A stretch of DNA of 64,000 nt from Nitrospira sp. (GTDB taxonomy: Bacteria > Nitrospirota > Nitrospiria > Nitrospirales > Nitrospiraceae). The position numbers and the translations under genes are program-made. This document shows positions 35,132-44,252 of this stretch, in pieces. Location: assembly GCA_005116745.1 (NCBI GenBank), contig SWDS01000009.1:63509-127508 (forward strand), in the 5' to 3' direction. The notes beneath the pieces were generated by a model, which was not told the DNA's origin, searched no databases, and saw nothing but the letters and a program-made list of their open reading frames with translations. The first letter of the stretch is position 1; each line of letters starts with the position of its first letter.

Positions 35132-35452
35132 TTAAGCAGAACGACGCACCCGGGTTAGCCGCCTGTGCTTGGGATGTTCTAATTCGACTCGGACGGGCCT
35201 CCCAAGCGCCGCGGCCATGTTCACCAGCGCATCTAATGAAAAGCGCGAGATCCGTCCGCGGAGAAGATCATTAATCCGCGGCTGCGTGACCCCACATTGA
35301 GCGCCCGCTTCCATCTGAGTCCACCCGTTCTCCTCAATGACCTCGGTGATTTGCCGCATGAGTCCAGATCGCGCACGCAAATTCGCCGCCTGTTCGGGTG
35401 TATCGGCCAAGGCATCCCACACACTGTTGAAACTGTGGATCCTCTTAGTCAT
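35132..35452 (-). CDS. XRE-type antitoxin (HigA-like)
   Basis: 106 residues from ATG 35452, which has GGGAGGGAG 4-5 nt upstream; longer frames run back into the toxin gene. The helix-turn-helix lies in WTQMEAGAQCGVTQPRINDLLRG, followed by RISRFSLDALVNMAAALGRPVRVEL, the layout of the XRE antitoxins that accompany RelE/HigB-type toxins. It should bind its toxin and repress the shared promoter. The start overlaps the toxin stop by 8 bp, giving the toxin-first order characteristic of higBA. Confidence 0.85.
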   Translation of the reverse strand: MTKRIHSFNSVWDALADTPEQAANLRARSGLMRQITEVIEENGWTQMEAGAQCGVTQPRINDLLRGRISRFSLDALVNMAAALGRPVRVELEHPKHRRLTRVRRSA

Positions 35453-35774
35453 ATCTCCCTCCCCTAAGTTCAGCATACCGCGTTCTTGCCAGCTCGATGT
35501 CGCGCTCGCTCGTGGCCCGTGTTTTCTTCTGAAACGCATGCAGTACGTAGACGGCTTCAGCGAAGCGGGCTATATAGAGCACGCGATATGTGCCAGATTC
35601 ACCCCACACGCGTAGCTCTTCGACTCCCTTTCCGACCGACGGTATCGGTTTGAAGTCCCTCGCGGCCTTGCCATGCTGGACTCGTTCCAGTTGGTATCCC
35701 GCATCATGTCGCACCGGTTCCGGAAACCGTCGGATACACTCCAGCGAGTCTCCGAGAAAACGAAGCGGTTTCAT
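35445..35774 (-). CDS. HigB/Gp49-like mRNA interferase toxin
   Basis: 109 residues from ATG 35774 (MKPLRFLGDSLECIRRFPEPVR). The RelE-fold elements are clear: an N-terminal helix, DAGYQLERVQHGKAARDFKPIPSVGKGVEELRVWGESGTYRVLYIARFAEAVYVLHAF in consecutive strands, then KKTRATSERDIELARTRYAEL, with the basic Lys-Lys-Thr active-site area typical of phage Gp49/HigB toxins. Known members cleave mRNA on the ribosome. That its partner element sits at the ribosome-rescue RNA gene is a curious coincidence of target and site. Confidence 0.85.
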   Translation of the reverse strand: MKPLRFLGDSLECIRRFPEPVRHDAGYQLERVQHGKAARDFKPIPSVGKGVEELRVWGESGTYRVLYIARFAEAVYVLHAFQKKTRATSERDIELARTRYAELRGGRYD

Positions 35775-35935
35775 GGGGCGATTATACCTGTTTGGATATA
35801 CCACGACAAGCCCAAGAAGATTCGATCAAGTGGGGGCTCAAGGGCACCGAGTTAGGTGTCATGTGGCAAGCACTGTCCCTTGGATTGTGAAGGTGAGAGA
35901 GGGGCCAATAGAGGCTATCAACGATGGGTTGAGCG

Positions 35936-35949
35936 CCTCGCCTCCACCA
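35936..35949 (+). repeat. second copy of the tmRNA 3'-end repeat (attR-like)
   Basis: CCTCGCCTCCACCA identical to the tmRNA end at 34948-34961; the sequence to its left diverges after one further base, so only the crossover-sized core is shared. Confidence 0.65.
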
Positions 35950-35950
35950 A

Positions 35951-35985
35951 ACCAACCTTCGGTTGACCCGCGGGCTCTTTTTCGT
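35951..35985 (+). terminator. hairpin and T-tract, possibly the displaced ssrA terminator
   Basis: CAACC-TTC-GGTTG stem-loop followed after a short CCCGCGGG segment by CTTTTTCGTTTT. It begins right after the second tmRNA-end repeat, where the original terminator would be before insertion. The spacing to the T-tract is not canonical. Confidence 0.35.
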
Positions 35986-36244
35986 TTTATCGAACTGGCG
36001 CCCGCGGATAAACACCTCCAGTGACTTTGCTTTAATCTCGGCGGCTCATCCCTTCATGGACGCCGCCGGAAAGAGTCTTCAACCCACCAATATGCTTTCC
36101 TTGGGGTGATCCGACACCTCTTCTATGGTTTATGGGATTGAAAGAAGACTGATAAGCCTCTCACGGCAGCACTGATTGCAGAGACTCCACTGTCTGTTTC
36201 CGGAATGCTCCTAATGGAAGAGGGTGGATACGTTCACTGTGCTG
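35986..36244. other. intergenic region
   Basis: 259 bp between the attR-like site and the GH15 stop. No gene or motif was recognised. Confidence 0.3.
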
Positions 36245-38029
36245 CTACAGCACGTCACTCCATGGCGGGCTGACGGCGAACGCGGCGTTGATCAAGCCGA
36301 CGTGGGAATAGGCCTGCGGGAAGTTCCCGAGTTGGACGCGAGTTTCCGGCACGAAGTGCTCCGCAAAGAGCCCGACGCCATTGGCCCCGGTGAGAATCTG
36401 CTTCATGATCTGCTTTGCCTCAGCGAGACGACCCAGTTTGGCGAGCGCTTGAACGACCCAGAATGAGCAAATGACAAAGCTCGACTGAGGCTTGCCGAAA
36501 TCGTCTTGCCGTAGGTAGCGGAAGAAAAATCCCGTTTCCTTTCCGTCTTGGCGCACGGCGAGGGCGTGTTTGATCTGCGTGATCGTCGTATCGCACACCT
36601 CTCGATCTGGAAATCCGAGAATGGCCAATTGAGCTAAGGAGGCGTCGTAACTCTCGTCAGTCGGTCCATTCCGGAGGGCCTTGTTCTTGGTGGCTTGCAA
36701 CAAAGCATTTGCCGCTCGCGCGCGGGCGCTGTCCAGGTTGGTCGGTAGATCGCGGAGGAACCCGGCTTGCTGCATACGGTAGGCTCGGTCTAGTCCGGCC
36801 CAACACATGAGATTCGTGAACGAATGCTCCTTCCAGCCATTACGAATCTCCCATGGTCCGGCATCCGGCTGAGAGATGCTTCGCTCACAGAGGCGGACCA
36901 AATTGGCGACCAGCGCTTCATGTTCTTTGGTCCGCAGGTCAATGAATCGATTGTCAAAGAAGATGGGAGCCAGCGTGAGAATCATCTCGCCGTACACGTC
37001 GCTCTGTATATGTTCGGCTGCCTGGTTGTGGCTTCGCACGGGCCGGCTTCCGAGAAATCCCTGCCAGTTGGCATACTCAGTTTCCGGAAGGGGCAGGTCC
37101 TGACTGAGTTTATACACCGGCGCCAAGCGATCGTGGGATTGCTCACTGGCATAGCCGACATTCAGAAGAAACTTTAGGAAGCCTTCCATTTCTTCAAACT
37201 GGCCGAGATTGTGAAACGCCGAAAGCGAGAAATGGGCATCGCGTAGCCAGCAGTAGCGATAGTCCCAGTTTCGTGGCCCCCCTGGCTCCTCGGGCAAGCT
37301 GGTGGTGGGCGCAGCGAGAATCGCGCCGGTGTCCTCGTAACAGTTGAGTTTCAGTGCGAGGGCCGAGCGGATGACCTCCTCCTGATAGATGACCGGGATC
37401 GAGCACTGTTTGACCCAGGTCCGCCAGTACTTGGTCGTCTGATCGAGAAATTCGTGACTGACTTTCACGAGATCATCTTCAATCCCGAGTCCCCACGTCA
37501 GTGCGAAGTACATCTTCGACGTCAGGATGACCGGCGTTTCCTCGCAGAGGTACGTCAGCGGCATATTCGTCAGCAACCGCAAGTAGTCTCCCCGAATATC
37601 GTATCGAACGTGGCTGCTGCCGCGGACAGGTCGAACCGGCGCTTTCTCCCAACCGGAGACTGGCTTGCAACAGACACGAATCGACGGTGATCCGCTCAGC
37701 GGCTCGACGATCCGAAAGAGGGCGGCTGGACGATAGATACGGCCATATTGCAGGAAGCGAGGGCAAAAGTCGGTAATCCGGAAGGCGTCCCCATTGGGTA
37801 ACGAGACGGTGGTAATTAGGATATTGGTGTTTGGGAGGTATTGTTGTGTCGTGGTCGTTTCCGAGGACGGGATGGATGCGGAGATGGAAAACTGGCCACC
37901 CTCCTGGTCCAGGATTTTCCCGAAGATCGGTGGGCTGTCTGGTCTCGGGAGGCACAGCCAGTCGAGAGACCCTTGTGCACTGATCAGCGCGGAAATTTGG
38001 CAGTTTCCGATGAGTCCGTACTGATACAC
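36245..38029 (-). CDS. glycoside hydrolase family 15 protein (glucoamylase/trehalase-like)
   Basis: 594 residues, the usual length. N-terminal beta-rich domain starting YGLIGNCQISALISAQGSLDWLCLPRPDSPPIFGKIL, then the (alpha/alpha)6 barrel with NWDYRYCWLRDAHFSLSAF, the first conserved acidic region, and GLFAEHFVPETRVQLGNFPQAYSHVGLINAA at the C-terminus with the second catalytic Glu. No signal peptide, so it is cytoplasmic. GH15 members of this type hydrolyse trehalose or small alpha-glucans. The gene is divergent from otsA with only 48 bp between starts, implying shared control and a role in trehalose turnover (inference). Confidence 0.9.
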   Translation of the reverse strand: MYQYGLIGNCQISALISAQGSLDWLCLPRPDSPPIFGKILDQEGGQFSISASIPSSETTTTQQYLPNTNILITTVSLPNGDAFRITDFCPRFLQYGRIYRPAALFRIVEPLSGSPSIRVCCKPVSGWEKAPVRPVRGSSHVRYDIRGDYLRLLTNMPLTYLCEETPVILTSKMYFALTWGLGIEDDLVKVSHEFLDQTTKYWRTWVKQCSIPVIYQEEVIRSALALKLNCYEDTGAILAAPTTSLPEEPGGPRNWDYRYCWLRDAHFSLSAFHNLGQFEEMEGFLKFLLNVGYASEQSHDRLAPVYKLSQDLPLPETEYANWQGFLGSRPVRSHNQAAEHIQSDVYGEMILTLAPIFFDNRFIDLRTKEHEALVANLVRLCERSISQPDAGPWEIRNGWKEHSFTNLMCWAGLDRAYRMQQAGFLRDLPTNLDSARARAANALLQATKNKALRNGPTDESYDASLAQLAILGFPDREVCDTTITQIKHALAVRQDGKETGFFFRYLRQDDFGKPQSSFVICSFWVVQALAKLGRLAEAKQIMKQILTGANGVGLFAEHFVPETRVQLGNFPQAYSHVGLINAAFAVSPPWSDVL

Positions 38030-38077
38030 AGGCTGACCATATTTGATTTCTCTACGAAAGTAAACTACCTTGTTTCC

Positions 38078-40318
38078 ATGAGGTTACTCGCGCTCTCTCT
38101 GCGGTTTGTGCTTCCCTTGGTGATCGTCTTGGCCGTGATCGCCTATGGGGTCGTTCCGCTCGTCGACTCACTCCAATTGAAATGGTTTGTCCGCGATCTC
38201 GATATGCGGTCTAAACTCATGGTCAATACGATGGAGGGACCGCTGGCGGAGCTTCTGGTCAAGAACTCTCAAGACAAGATCTCTGCCTACTTTACGCGCA
38301 TTATTCAGGATGAGCGGTTGCACGCCCTGGGCTTTTGCGACATCGAGAACAGTCTGCTCTATGAGACCCAGGCTTATCCGCAAGACGTCACCTGCAAGGA
38401 TACGCTCGATCTCGCCCCCAACTCGTCTACCGTTCGGTCGTTCAGTAGCGGACCACTCCATATCATGTCGGCGTCCATCGAATCCAGCGGGCACCGGCTT
38501 GGACGTCTGTTACTCCTCCAGGACATGAGGTTTATCCAACAACGGAGCAGCGATACCAAACGCTACGTCTTTTATTTATTTGCGGGGCTGACGGCAGTTA
38601 TTTCGCTCGTCACGGTGCTGGTCGCACATTTCAGCTGGAAAGAATGGGTGGCCGGGGTACGAGCGATGGTTAAGGGAGAAAGACTACTGACCCCTCTCAC
38701 GCAGGGGCAACATGCTCCGGAACTCCAGCCGCTGGCGAAGGACTTGCGCTCGTTGGTCCAGGCTCTTGAGACCGATCGCCGCATGCGCGATGAGACGCAG
38801 ATTTCCTGGTCTCCGACCAGTCTGAAATCCATTCTTCATGAACAGTTCTCGGGCGATCAGGTGCTGATTGTGTCCAACCGGCAGCCCTATGCCCACTTTT
38901 GGCAAGATCAGAAAATCGTTGTGCAGGTGCCGGCGAGCGGGCTTGTCTCGGCGCTTGAGCCGGTGATGCGCGCTTGCTCTGGGACATGGGTCGCGCACGG
39001 GAACGGATCCGCGGATCGAGAGGTGGTAGACGGCCGGAACCATGTCAGTGTTCCGCCGGCGCATCCCACCTATGAGATTCGGCGTGTGTGGCTGACCGCC
39101 GAAGAAGAGGCCGGATACTATTATGGGTTTGCCAACGAGGGGTTGTGGCCGCTCTGCCATATCGCTCACGTCCGGCCCACGTTCCGTTCATCCGATTGGA
39201 AACACTATGTTGCCATCAATGAGCGTTTTGCGCAGGCCGTCTACGAGGAGGCCACGACCGACAATCCGGTTGTGCTTGTTCAGGATTACCATCTCGCCCT
39301 GGTTCCAAAGCTCATCCGAGATCGATTGCCGACGGCGACGATCATCACGTTCTGGCATATTCCCTGGGCTAATGCGGAAAGTTTTGGGATCTGTCCTTGG
39401 AGGCAGGAGATTCTGGAAGGGCTGCTCGGAAGCAGCATTCTGGGATTCCATACCAGAGTCCACTGCAACAACTTCATCGACTGTGTCGATCGGATACTCG
39501 AGGCGCGCATCGATCGAAACAGTTCAACGGTTTCTTATGGGGGGAAGATGACAGCGGTCAACCCCTATCCGATCTCCATCGAGTGGCCGCTGCAATGGTT
39601 GCGCGACCAGCCGCCGGTCCCTGAATGCCGAACCAGGTTGCGGGAGATGTGTGGGATGCCTCCGGATCGCTTCGTGGGCCTGGGAGTGGAGCGTCTAGAT
39701 TATACGAAGGGGATCCTGGAGCGGTTCATGGCTGTGGAACGATTGCTGGAACTCCAGCCCGAATGGATCGGGAAGTTTACCTTTATTCAGATTGCCGCCC
39801 CCAGCCGTGCCATGATCGAGCAGTACCAGTATTTCACCAGCCAGGTCTTAGCGTTGGCGGAGCAGATCAACAAACGGTTTGGGCATGAAGGCTATGAACC
39901 GATCTGCTTGCGGATTCAGCATCACGAGGCCTCTCAGGTCTATGAGTGTTATCGTGGAGCAGACCTCTGTGTGGTCAGCAGTCTCCATGACGGCATGAAT
40001 TTGGTTGCGAAAGAGTTCGTCGGTGCCCGGGACGATGAGCAGGGAGTGCTGATTCTGAGTCAATTCACCGGAGCCGCTCGGGAACTGACGGAGGCGCTCG
40101 TCATCAATCCCTACGACATCGATCAATTTGCGGCTGCGTTTCACCTTGGCCTGACGATGCCGAAGGTGGAGCAGCGGGCCAGGATGCAGAGCATGCGTGG
40201 ACTGATTCAGGAGTTCAATGTGTATCGCTGGGCCGGTCGTATGCTTATCGATGCCGCACGCATGAGACAAAAGGAGCGAGTCATGCAACAGGTGCGGCGG
40301 CCGAGTCTGCTGAGTTGA
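38078..40318 (+). CDS. otsA: trehalose-6-phosphate synthase with N-terminal membrane sensor-like module
   Basis: 746 residues from ATG 38078. The frame is open upstream to 37841, but that part is antisense to the GH15 gene. Residues ~5-30 are a transmembrane helix (FVLPLVIVLAVIAYGVV), ~35-165 a predicted periplasmic domain, ~168-190 a second helix (YVFYLFAGLTAVISLVTVLVA), then a HAMP-like linker. The GT20 domain follows: VLIVSNRQPY, VVLVQDYHLALVPKL, ITFWHIPWAN, LGVERLDYTKGI, SLHDGMNLVAKEF. It makes trehalose-6-phosphate from UDP-glucose (or another NDP-glucose) and glucose-6-phosphate. Ordinary OtsA is ~470 residues, so ~270 residues are extra and suggest membrane tethering with signal input. 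otsB follows after 10 bp. Confidence 0.92.
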   Translation: MRLLALSLRFVLPLVIVLAVIAYGVVPLVDSLQLKWFVRDLDMRSKLMVNTMEGPLAELLVKNSQDKISAYFTRIIQDERLHALGFCDIENSLLYETQAYPQDVTCKDTLDLAPNSSTVRSFSSGPLHIMSASIESSGHRLGRLLLLQDMRFIQQRSSDTKRYVFYLFAGLTAVISLVTVLVAHFSWKEWVAGVRAMVKGERLLTPLTQGQHAPELQPLAKDLRSLVQALETDRRMRDETQISWSPTSLKSILHEQFSGDQVLIVSNRQPYAHFWQDQKIVVQVPASGLVSALEPVMRACSGTWVAHGNGSADREVVDGRNHVSVPPAHPTYEIRRVWLTAEEEAGYYYGFANEGLWPLCHIAHVRPTFRSSDWKHYVAINERFAQAVYEEATTDNPVVLVQDYHLALVPKLIRDRLPTATIITFWHIPWANAESFGICPWRQEILEGLLGSSILGFHTRVHCNNFIDCVDRILEARIDRNSSTVSYGGKMTAVNPYPISIEWPLQWLRDQPPVPECRTRLREMCGMPPDRFVGLGVERLDYTKGILERFMAVERLLELQPEWIGKFTFIQIAAPSRAMIEQYQYFTSQVLALAEQINKRFGHEGYEPICLRIQHHEASQVYECYRGADLCVVSSLHDGMNLVAKEFVGARDDEQGVLILSQFTGAARELTEALVINPYDIDQFAAAFHLGLTMPKVEQRARMQSMRGLIQEFNVYRWAGRMLIDAARMRQKERVMQQVRRPSLLS

Positions 40319-40328
40319 TGGAAGGACC

Positions 40329-41156
40329 ATGGATTATCTTTTGACGGAAAAAGGGAAGCTTGATCTGGAGGCCATCCTGAAGGGCCGGTCTCTGTATGCC
40401 TTTGATTTCGACGGGACTCTGGCGAAGATTGTCCGAGAGCATCATGCGGCGCGGCTCTCGCGCCCCATCCGTTTCTGGCTTGAGAAACTCGCGACGCGCG
40501 CTCCCACCGCCATTATCTCGGGACGCTCCGTGGAGGATCTGCGCTCACGTGTCGGGGTCGCCGTCCCTCACTTGATCGGGAACCATGGCTCAGAAGGCCC
40601 TCACACGCGCCAGGAGGACATTCAGCAAGTCCGAGAGACCAGTTCTGGATGGCTGGAATTGATCACCGAACGATTTCAGAATGAGCTGACTCGAAGCGGT
40701 GTGGTCGTCGAGGATAAATCCTATTCGCTCTCATTTCATTATCGAACGGTCGATCAGCGAGACGAGGCTCGGGCGCTTATCACTCGCATCATTGCTGAAT
40801 TGTCTCCTCCTCCTCGCATTGTCCTTGGGAAGTCCGTCGTCAATGTGATGCCGCCTGCGGCGTCACACAAGGGGACGGCCTTGCTGGAGTACATGCGCAG
40901 ACTTGACTGTAGCACGGCTCTCTACGTGGGAGACGACGAGACCGATGAGGATGTCTTTGCGCTTCGGGATCACCGCATTCTTACCGTGCGAGTCGGCAAG
41001 AAGAAGGGGTCCGCCGCTCGGTATTTCCTCAAAAGACAGACGGAAATCACCGAGATGCTTCGACTTCTCGTCGAGGTCGGTGACCAAAACATTCACGCCT
41101 GGAGCGGCTGCCATGAACAGGGAGCCACTCGGCCTGTTCCGCACCCCAACGAATAG
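40329..41156 (+). CDS. otsB: trehalose-6-phosphate phosphatase
   Basis: 275 residues. HAD motifs: I, YAFDFDGTLAK (nucleophile and acid Asp); II, AIISGRSVEDL; IV, LYVGDDETDEDVFALRD. GNHGSEGP and SYSLSFHYR belong to the trehalose-phosphatase cap. It removes phosphate from trehalose-6-phosphate. GGAAGGACC directly precedes ATG 40329. It forms an operon with otsA. Confidence 0.94.
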   Translation: MDYLLTEKGKLDLEAILKGRSLYAFDFDGTLAKIVREHHAARLSRPIRFWLEKLATRAPTAIISGRSVEDLRSRVGVAVPHLIGNHGSEGPHTRQEDIQQVRETSSGWLELITERFQNELTRSGVVVEDKSYSLSFHYRTVDQRDEARALITRIIAELSPPPRIVLGKSVVNVMPPAASHKGTALLEYMRRLDCSTALYVGDDETDEDVFALRDHRILTVRVGKKKGSAARYFLKRQTEITEMLRLLVEVGDQNIHAWSGCHEQGATRPVPHPNE

Positions 41157-41174
41157 ATCCGGAGAAGCCTGTCC

Positions 41175-42722
41175 TCATTCCACCAATTGTGATCGTTCTC
41201 GCCCAAGGAGAAGATCGTAGGGGGCAAAATCGTCGCTTAGGACGACGCCAGGTGGCCAGGGTTCGGTTCGGCGAGTACTCAAGAGCGCGATTGTTTCCAT
41301 CGGCAGGCGCTGATGCATCGCCAAGTCCGTGACCTTTGCCACAAGACTGCTTTCTGATTCATGCTCAATCGGGCGGCCCCCAAAGAAGATCAGATTCTTA
41401 GCCGGGGTCATTCCTGTTTTCCACGGCCCCTCGACGCCGAATGTGGTGAGGACTGGAAAGGCCTGGCGCATGGTTTGAACTACTGCAGCGGCTCGAGCGA
41501 GGTCGCCTTCTTTGCCGGATGAAGCCAGATTGACTGCGACGATTCCCTCCGGGTTCAGGTGCCTTCGCACCAAGGAATAAAACTCCGTCGTGGTGAGATG
41601 AAAAGGGATCATATCTCGCGCGAAGGCGTCGATCCACATGACATCGTACGTGTGATCCGTCGCGTTGAGAAAGGCTCGACCGTCCTTTACGAAGACGTGA
41701 TGATTCGCCGGCGGGCGATACTCAAAATACTCTTCGGCCATTCGGACAACGACCGGGTCGAACTCCACGATATCCATCTCCAAATCCGGCCAGTGCCGTG
41801 CCAACCACTTTGCGATCGAACCGCCGCCATGCCCGAGAATGAGGCCGCGCTTCGGTTCGGACACCAATGCCAGCGAAGACACCATCATTTGGCTGTAGGG
41901 GAGGAAGAGGGTTGTCGGGTCGACTTTCCACATCGTGGCGTGGAACGTACGATCCAATACAAGATACCGAAAGAGATTGTCTTCTCGAATTCGGACCTGC
42001 TGGTATGGACTTTCCTCTTGATAGATAGGGGTCTTCAATCGTTGGATTGGGTTGAGAGCCATGGTTCCCAATAGGGCGAAGCAACCAAAGGCCATCAGTG
42101 ATACCAATGGGCGGGCTGATGTTCCTTTCATAAACCACAGGACCCCAAGTCCGACTTGAATACCGCCCAGCCAGGCCATCAGGGACTGACTTCCGAGCCA
42201 CGATAAGAGAAAGAAGGCGGTGCCCCAGGTTCCGGCCAGACTGCCGACCGTCGACAAGGCAATCATGCGCCCTGTCTGCCGACCGAGGTGCTCCATGTCG
42301 GCGACCGCCAACCGTAACATGGCCGGTAAGACGCCGCTGAGCCCGAACGCGGGGGGGGCGAGGAGAGCAGTCGCGGCGAGGCAAGGGCCCCAGCGAGGGT
42401 CTTGCACCATCTTCTCGATCTCAAACAGAATAGGTTGGTTCGCCCACGTGACGAGAAATGTCCAGCTTCCTGAAAAAAGCAACAGGGCGGCCAGCACCCC
42501 ACTGCCGGTATAGCGATCCGAGATCCACCCGCCGAACGCGTATCCGCTGCTCATCGCGGCCAGGATCACTCCTATCAGTGCGCCCCAGACAAACAACGAG
42601 CTGCCGAAGACGGGAGCCAAGAGCCGGCTGCCAAGGATTTCCAAGGCCATGACCACTGCCCCGGTCACGAGAGCGGTCAAGAGCAGAAACCAGCGGGGAA
42701 TATGTGCAGGATGTCCAGTCAT
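41175..42722 (-). CDS. membrane-integrated spermidine synthase-like protein
   Basis: 515 residues. The N-terminal ~220 residues hold six or seven transmembrane helices of the MFS-like type fused to spermidine synthase domains (VTGAVVMALEILGSRLLAPVFG is the usual opening). The C-terminal domain has the SAM/dcSAM-binding fold: GLILGHGGGSIAKWLARHWPDLEMDIVEFDPVVV, then VKDGRAFLNATDHTYDVMWIDAF. GHGGGS replaces the common GxGxG(T/D) and several polyamine-binding residues are not obvious, so the actual aminopropyl-transferase activity is open. It converges on otsB with an 18-bp gap. Confidence 0.82.
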   Translation of the reverse strand: MTGHPAHIPRWFLLLTALVTGAVVMALEILGSRLLAPVFGSSLFVWGALIGVILAAMSSGYAFGGWISDRYTGSGVLAALLLFSGSWTFLVTWANQPILFEIEKMVQDPRWGPCLAATALLAPPAFGLSGVLPAMLRLAVADMEHLGRQTGRMIALSTVGSLAGTWGTAFFLLSWLGSQSLMAWLGGIQVGLGVLWFMKGTSARPLVSLMAFGCFALLGTMALNPIQRLKTPIYQEESPYQQVRIREDNLFRYLVLDRTFHATMWKVDPTTLFLPYSQMMVSSLALVSEPKRGLILGHGGGSIAKWLARHWPDLEMDIVEFDPVVVRMAEEYFEYRPPANHHVFVKDGRAFLNATDHTYDVMWIDAFARDMIPFHLTTTEFYSLVRRHLNPEGIVAVNLASSGKEGDLARAAAVVQTMRQAFPVLTTFGVEGPWKTGMTPAKNLIFFGGRPIEHESESSLVAKVTDLAMHQRLPMETIALLSTRRTEPWPPGVVLSDDFAPYDLLLGRERSQLVE

Positions 42723-42852
42723 CGATTTGGCAAAGGTGTTGAGCCTCTCTCCTCATAGAGTGGGAAACGGCGTCGGATTGTACTCAACGCATTTTCCGAG
42801 AGTCAACGAAATGTAGAGGACCGTTCATAGTACTGTTCGCTCTTGGAATTCG

Positions 42853-42881
42853 TTGCTCCATAAGGCTCAGGTTGTTATACT
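42853..42881 (+). promoter_or_regulatory. promoter for UDP-glucose dehydrogenase gene
   Basis: TTGCTC (42853-42858), 17-bp spacer ending in TGT, TATACT (42876-42881): a sigma-70-type site with extended -10, 36 bp before ATG 42918. Confidence 0.55.
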
Positions 42882-42917
42882 TTCACACGATTTACGTAAT
42901 ACAACGAGGAGGAGCCC

Positions 42918-44243
42918 ATGCACATCAGTGTGATCGGAAGCGGTTACGTCGGACTCGTGACAGGAGCATGTTTCGCCGAGTTTGGCGTTCACGTCACCTG
43001 CATGGACAGTGACAGCCGAAGAATCGAGAAGCTTGAAAAAGGCGACGTCCCGTTTTATGAACCAGGTCTCAAGGAATTGGTGGCGAAGGGAATCAAAGAA
43101 GGCCGACTCAGTTTCACCACGGACATTGCAAAGGCCGTCGAGAAGGCGTTGGTCATCTTTATCGCTGTTGGGACTCCCCCTAGGGGTGATGGGTCTGCCG
43201 ATCTCTCGTATGTGGAAGAAGTCGGCAAAGGGATTGCGCGGCACATGACGGGCTACAAGGTCATCGTGACCAAGTCCACAGTACCCGTCGGCACCGGTGC
43301 AAAACTACGTGAGGTGATTGCCAAGGCTCAGACGAATGCCTTGGGATTCGACATGGTCTCAAATCCAGAGTTCCTCCGCGAAGGGTCGGCCATCGAAGAT
43401 TTCATGCGACCGAATCGCGTGGTGATCGGGGCAGACAGCGATCAGGCAGTGGCGATCATGAAGGATCTGTATCGCCCGCTCTATCTAATTGAAACCCCCA
43501 TCGTTGTGACCGACGTGCCGACCGCTGAGCTCATCAAATATGCCTCCAATGCTTTCCTGGCCACGAAGATTTCGTTCATCAACGAGATTGCGAACCTATG
43601 CGAAAAAGTTGGAGCCAATGTTCAAATGGTGGCGAAGGGCATGGGGCTTGACCATCGCATTGGCGGGAAGTTTCTTCATGCAGGCCCGGGCTTCGGAGGC
43701 TCATGCTTCCCGAAAGATCTCGCCGCACTTATTCAGACCGGTGAGCGAAATGGCTATCCTATGCAGATTGCTTCCGCGGCTTCACGGGTGAATGATATTC
43801 AGCGAGAACGGATGATCGAGAAGATCCGGGAGGCGGTTGGGGGACTGAAAGGGAAGACGTTGGCGATGCTGGGCCTTTCATTCAAACCCAATACCAATGA
43901 CATTCGTGAAGCCCCGGCTTTGGCGATTGGTCGAGCCCTCCTGGCCGAGGGTGCGAGCATTCGCGCGTATGATCCGGAGGCCCTAACGGAAGCGTGCCAG
44001 ATCATGCCTGAACTCCAGCCCTGCCGAGACACCTACCACGCGGCTGAAGGAGCGGACGCGGTGGTGATTATGACCGAGTGGAATGTGTTTCGAACCTTGG
44101 ACTTTGAAAAGCTGAAGTCGATCATGCGCGTTCCTGTCTTGCTTGATCTCCGAAACGTCTATGACCCTGAACGCGTGGGGGCTGCTGGCTTCAAATATGT
44201 ATCGGTAGGGCGTATGGCACGGAGGCCTAAGAGCACGCGCTGA
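42918..44243 (+). CDS. ugd: UDP-glucose 6-dehydrogenase
   Basis: 441 residues. NAD-binding GSGYVGLVTGACFAEFG at the N-terminus, TKSTVPVGTG, NPEFLREGSAIEDFM, the catalytic Cys in GPGFGGSCFPKDLAAL, and FKPNTNDIREAPAL in the UDP-binding domain. It oxidises UDP-glucose to UDP-glucuronate for surface polysaccharides, linking it functionally to the cluster at 1-10146. GAGGAGGAG precedes the ATG by 4-6 nt. A dispersed repeat follows the stop. Confidence 0.95.
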   Translation: MHISVIGSGYVGLVTGACFAEFGVHVTCMDSDSRRIEKLEKGDVPFYEPGLKELVAKGIKEGRLSFTTDIAKAVEKALVIFIAVGTPPRGDGSADLSYVEEVGKGIARHMTGYKVIVTKSTVPVGTGAKLREVIAKAQTNALGFDMVSNPEFLREGSAIEDFMRPNRVVIGADSDQAVAIMKDLYRPLYLIETPIVVTDVPTAELIKYASNAFLATKISFINEIANLCEKVGANVQMVAKGMGLDHRIGGKFLHAGPGFGGSCFPKDLAALIQTGERNGYPMQIASAASRVNDIQRERMIEKIREAVGGLKGKTLAMLGLSFKPNTNDIREAPALAIGRALLAEGASIRAYDPEALTEACQIMPELQPCRDTYHAAEGADAVVIMTEWNVFRTLDFEKLKSIMRVPVLLDLRNVYDPERVGAAGFKYVSVGRMARRPKSTR

Positions 44244-44252
44244 GCGGAGCTC

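Larger units (their letters stand above)
34962..35949. mobile_element. putative 988-bp mini-element or remnant integrated at tmRNA, carrying a toxin-antitoxin pair
   Basis: Bounded by the exact 14-bp duplication of the tmRNA 3' end. It contains only the HigBA-type pair and two hairpins (34961-34982 region, ACCAGCG/CGCTGGT; 35006-35032, CCCGGTT/AACCGGG); no integrase is present. Either a larger island decayed to its addiction module, or it is a non-autonomous cassette mobilised in trans. The interpretation is inference; the repeat and content are directly visible. Confidence 0.55.

Noticed and set aside
37841-38077. 79-codon N-terminal extension of OtsA
   Set aside because: It is antisense to the 5' end of the GH15 gene and is low-complexity shadow sequence; the membrane helix starts right after ATG 38078.
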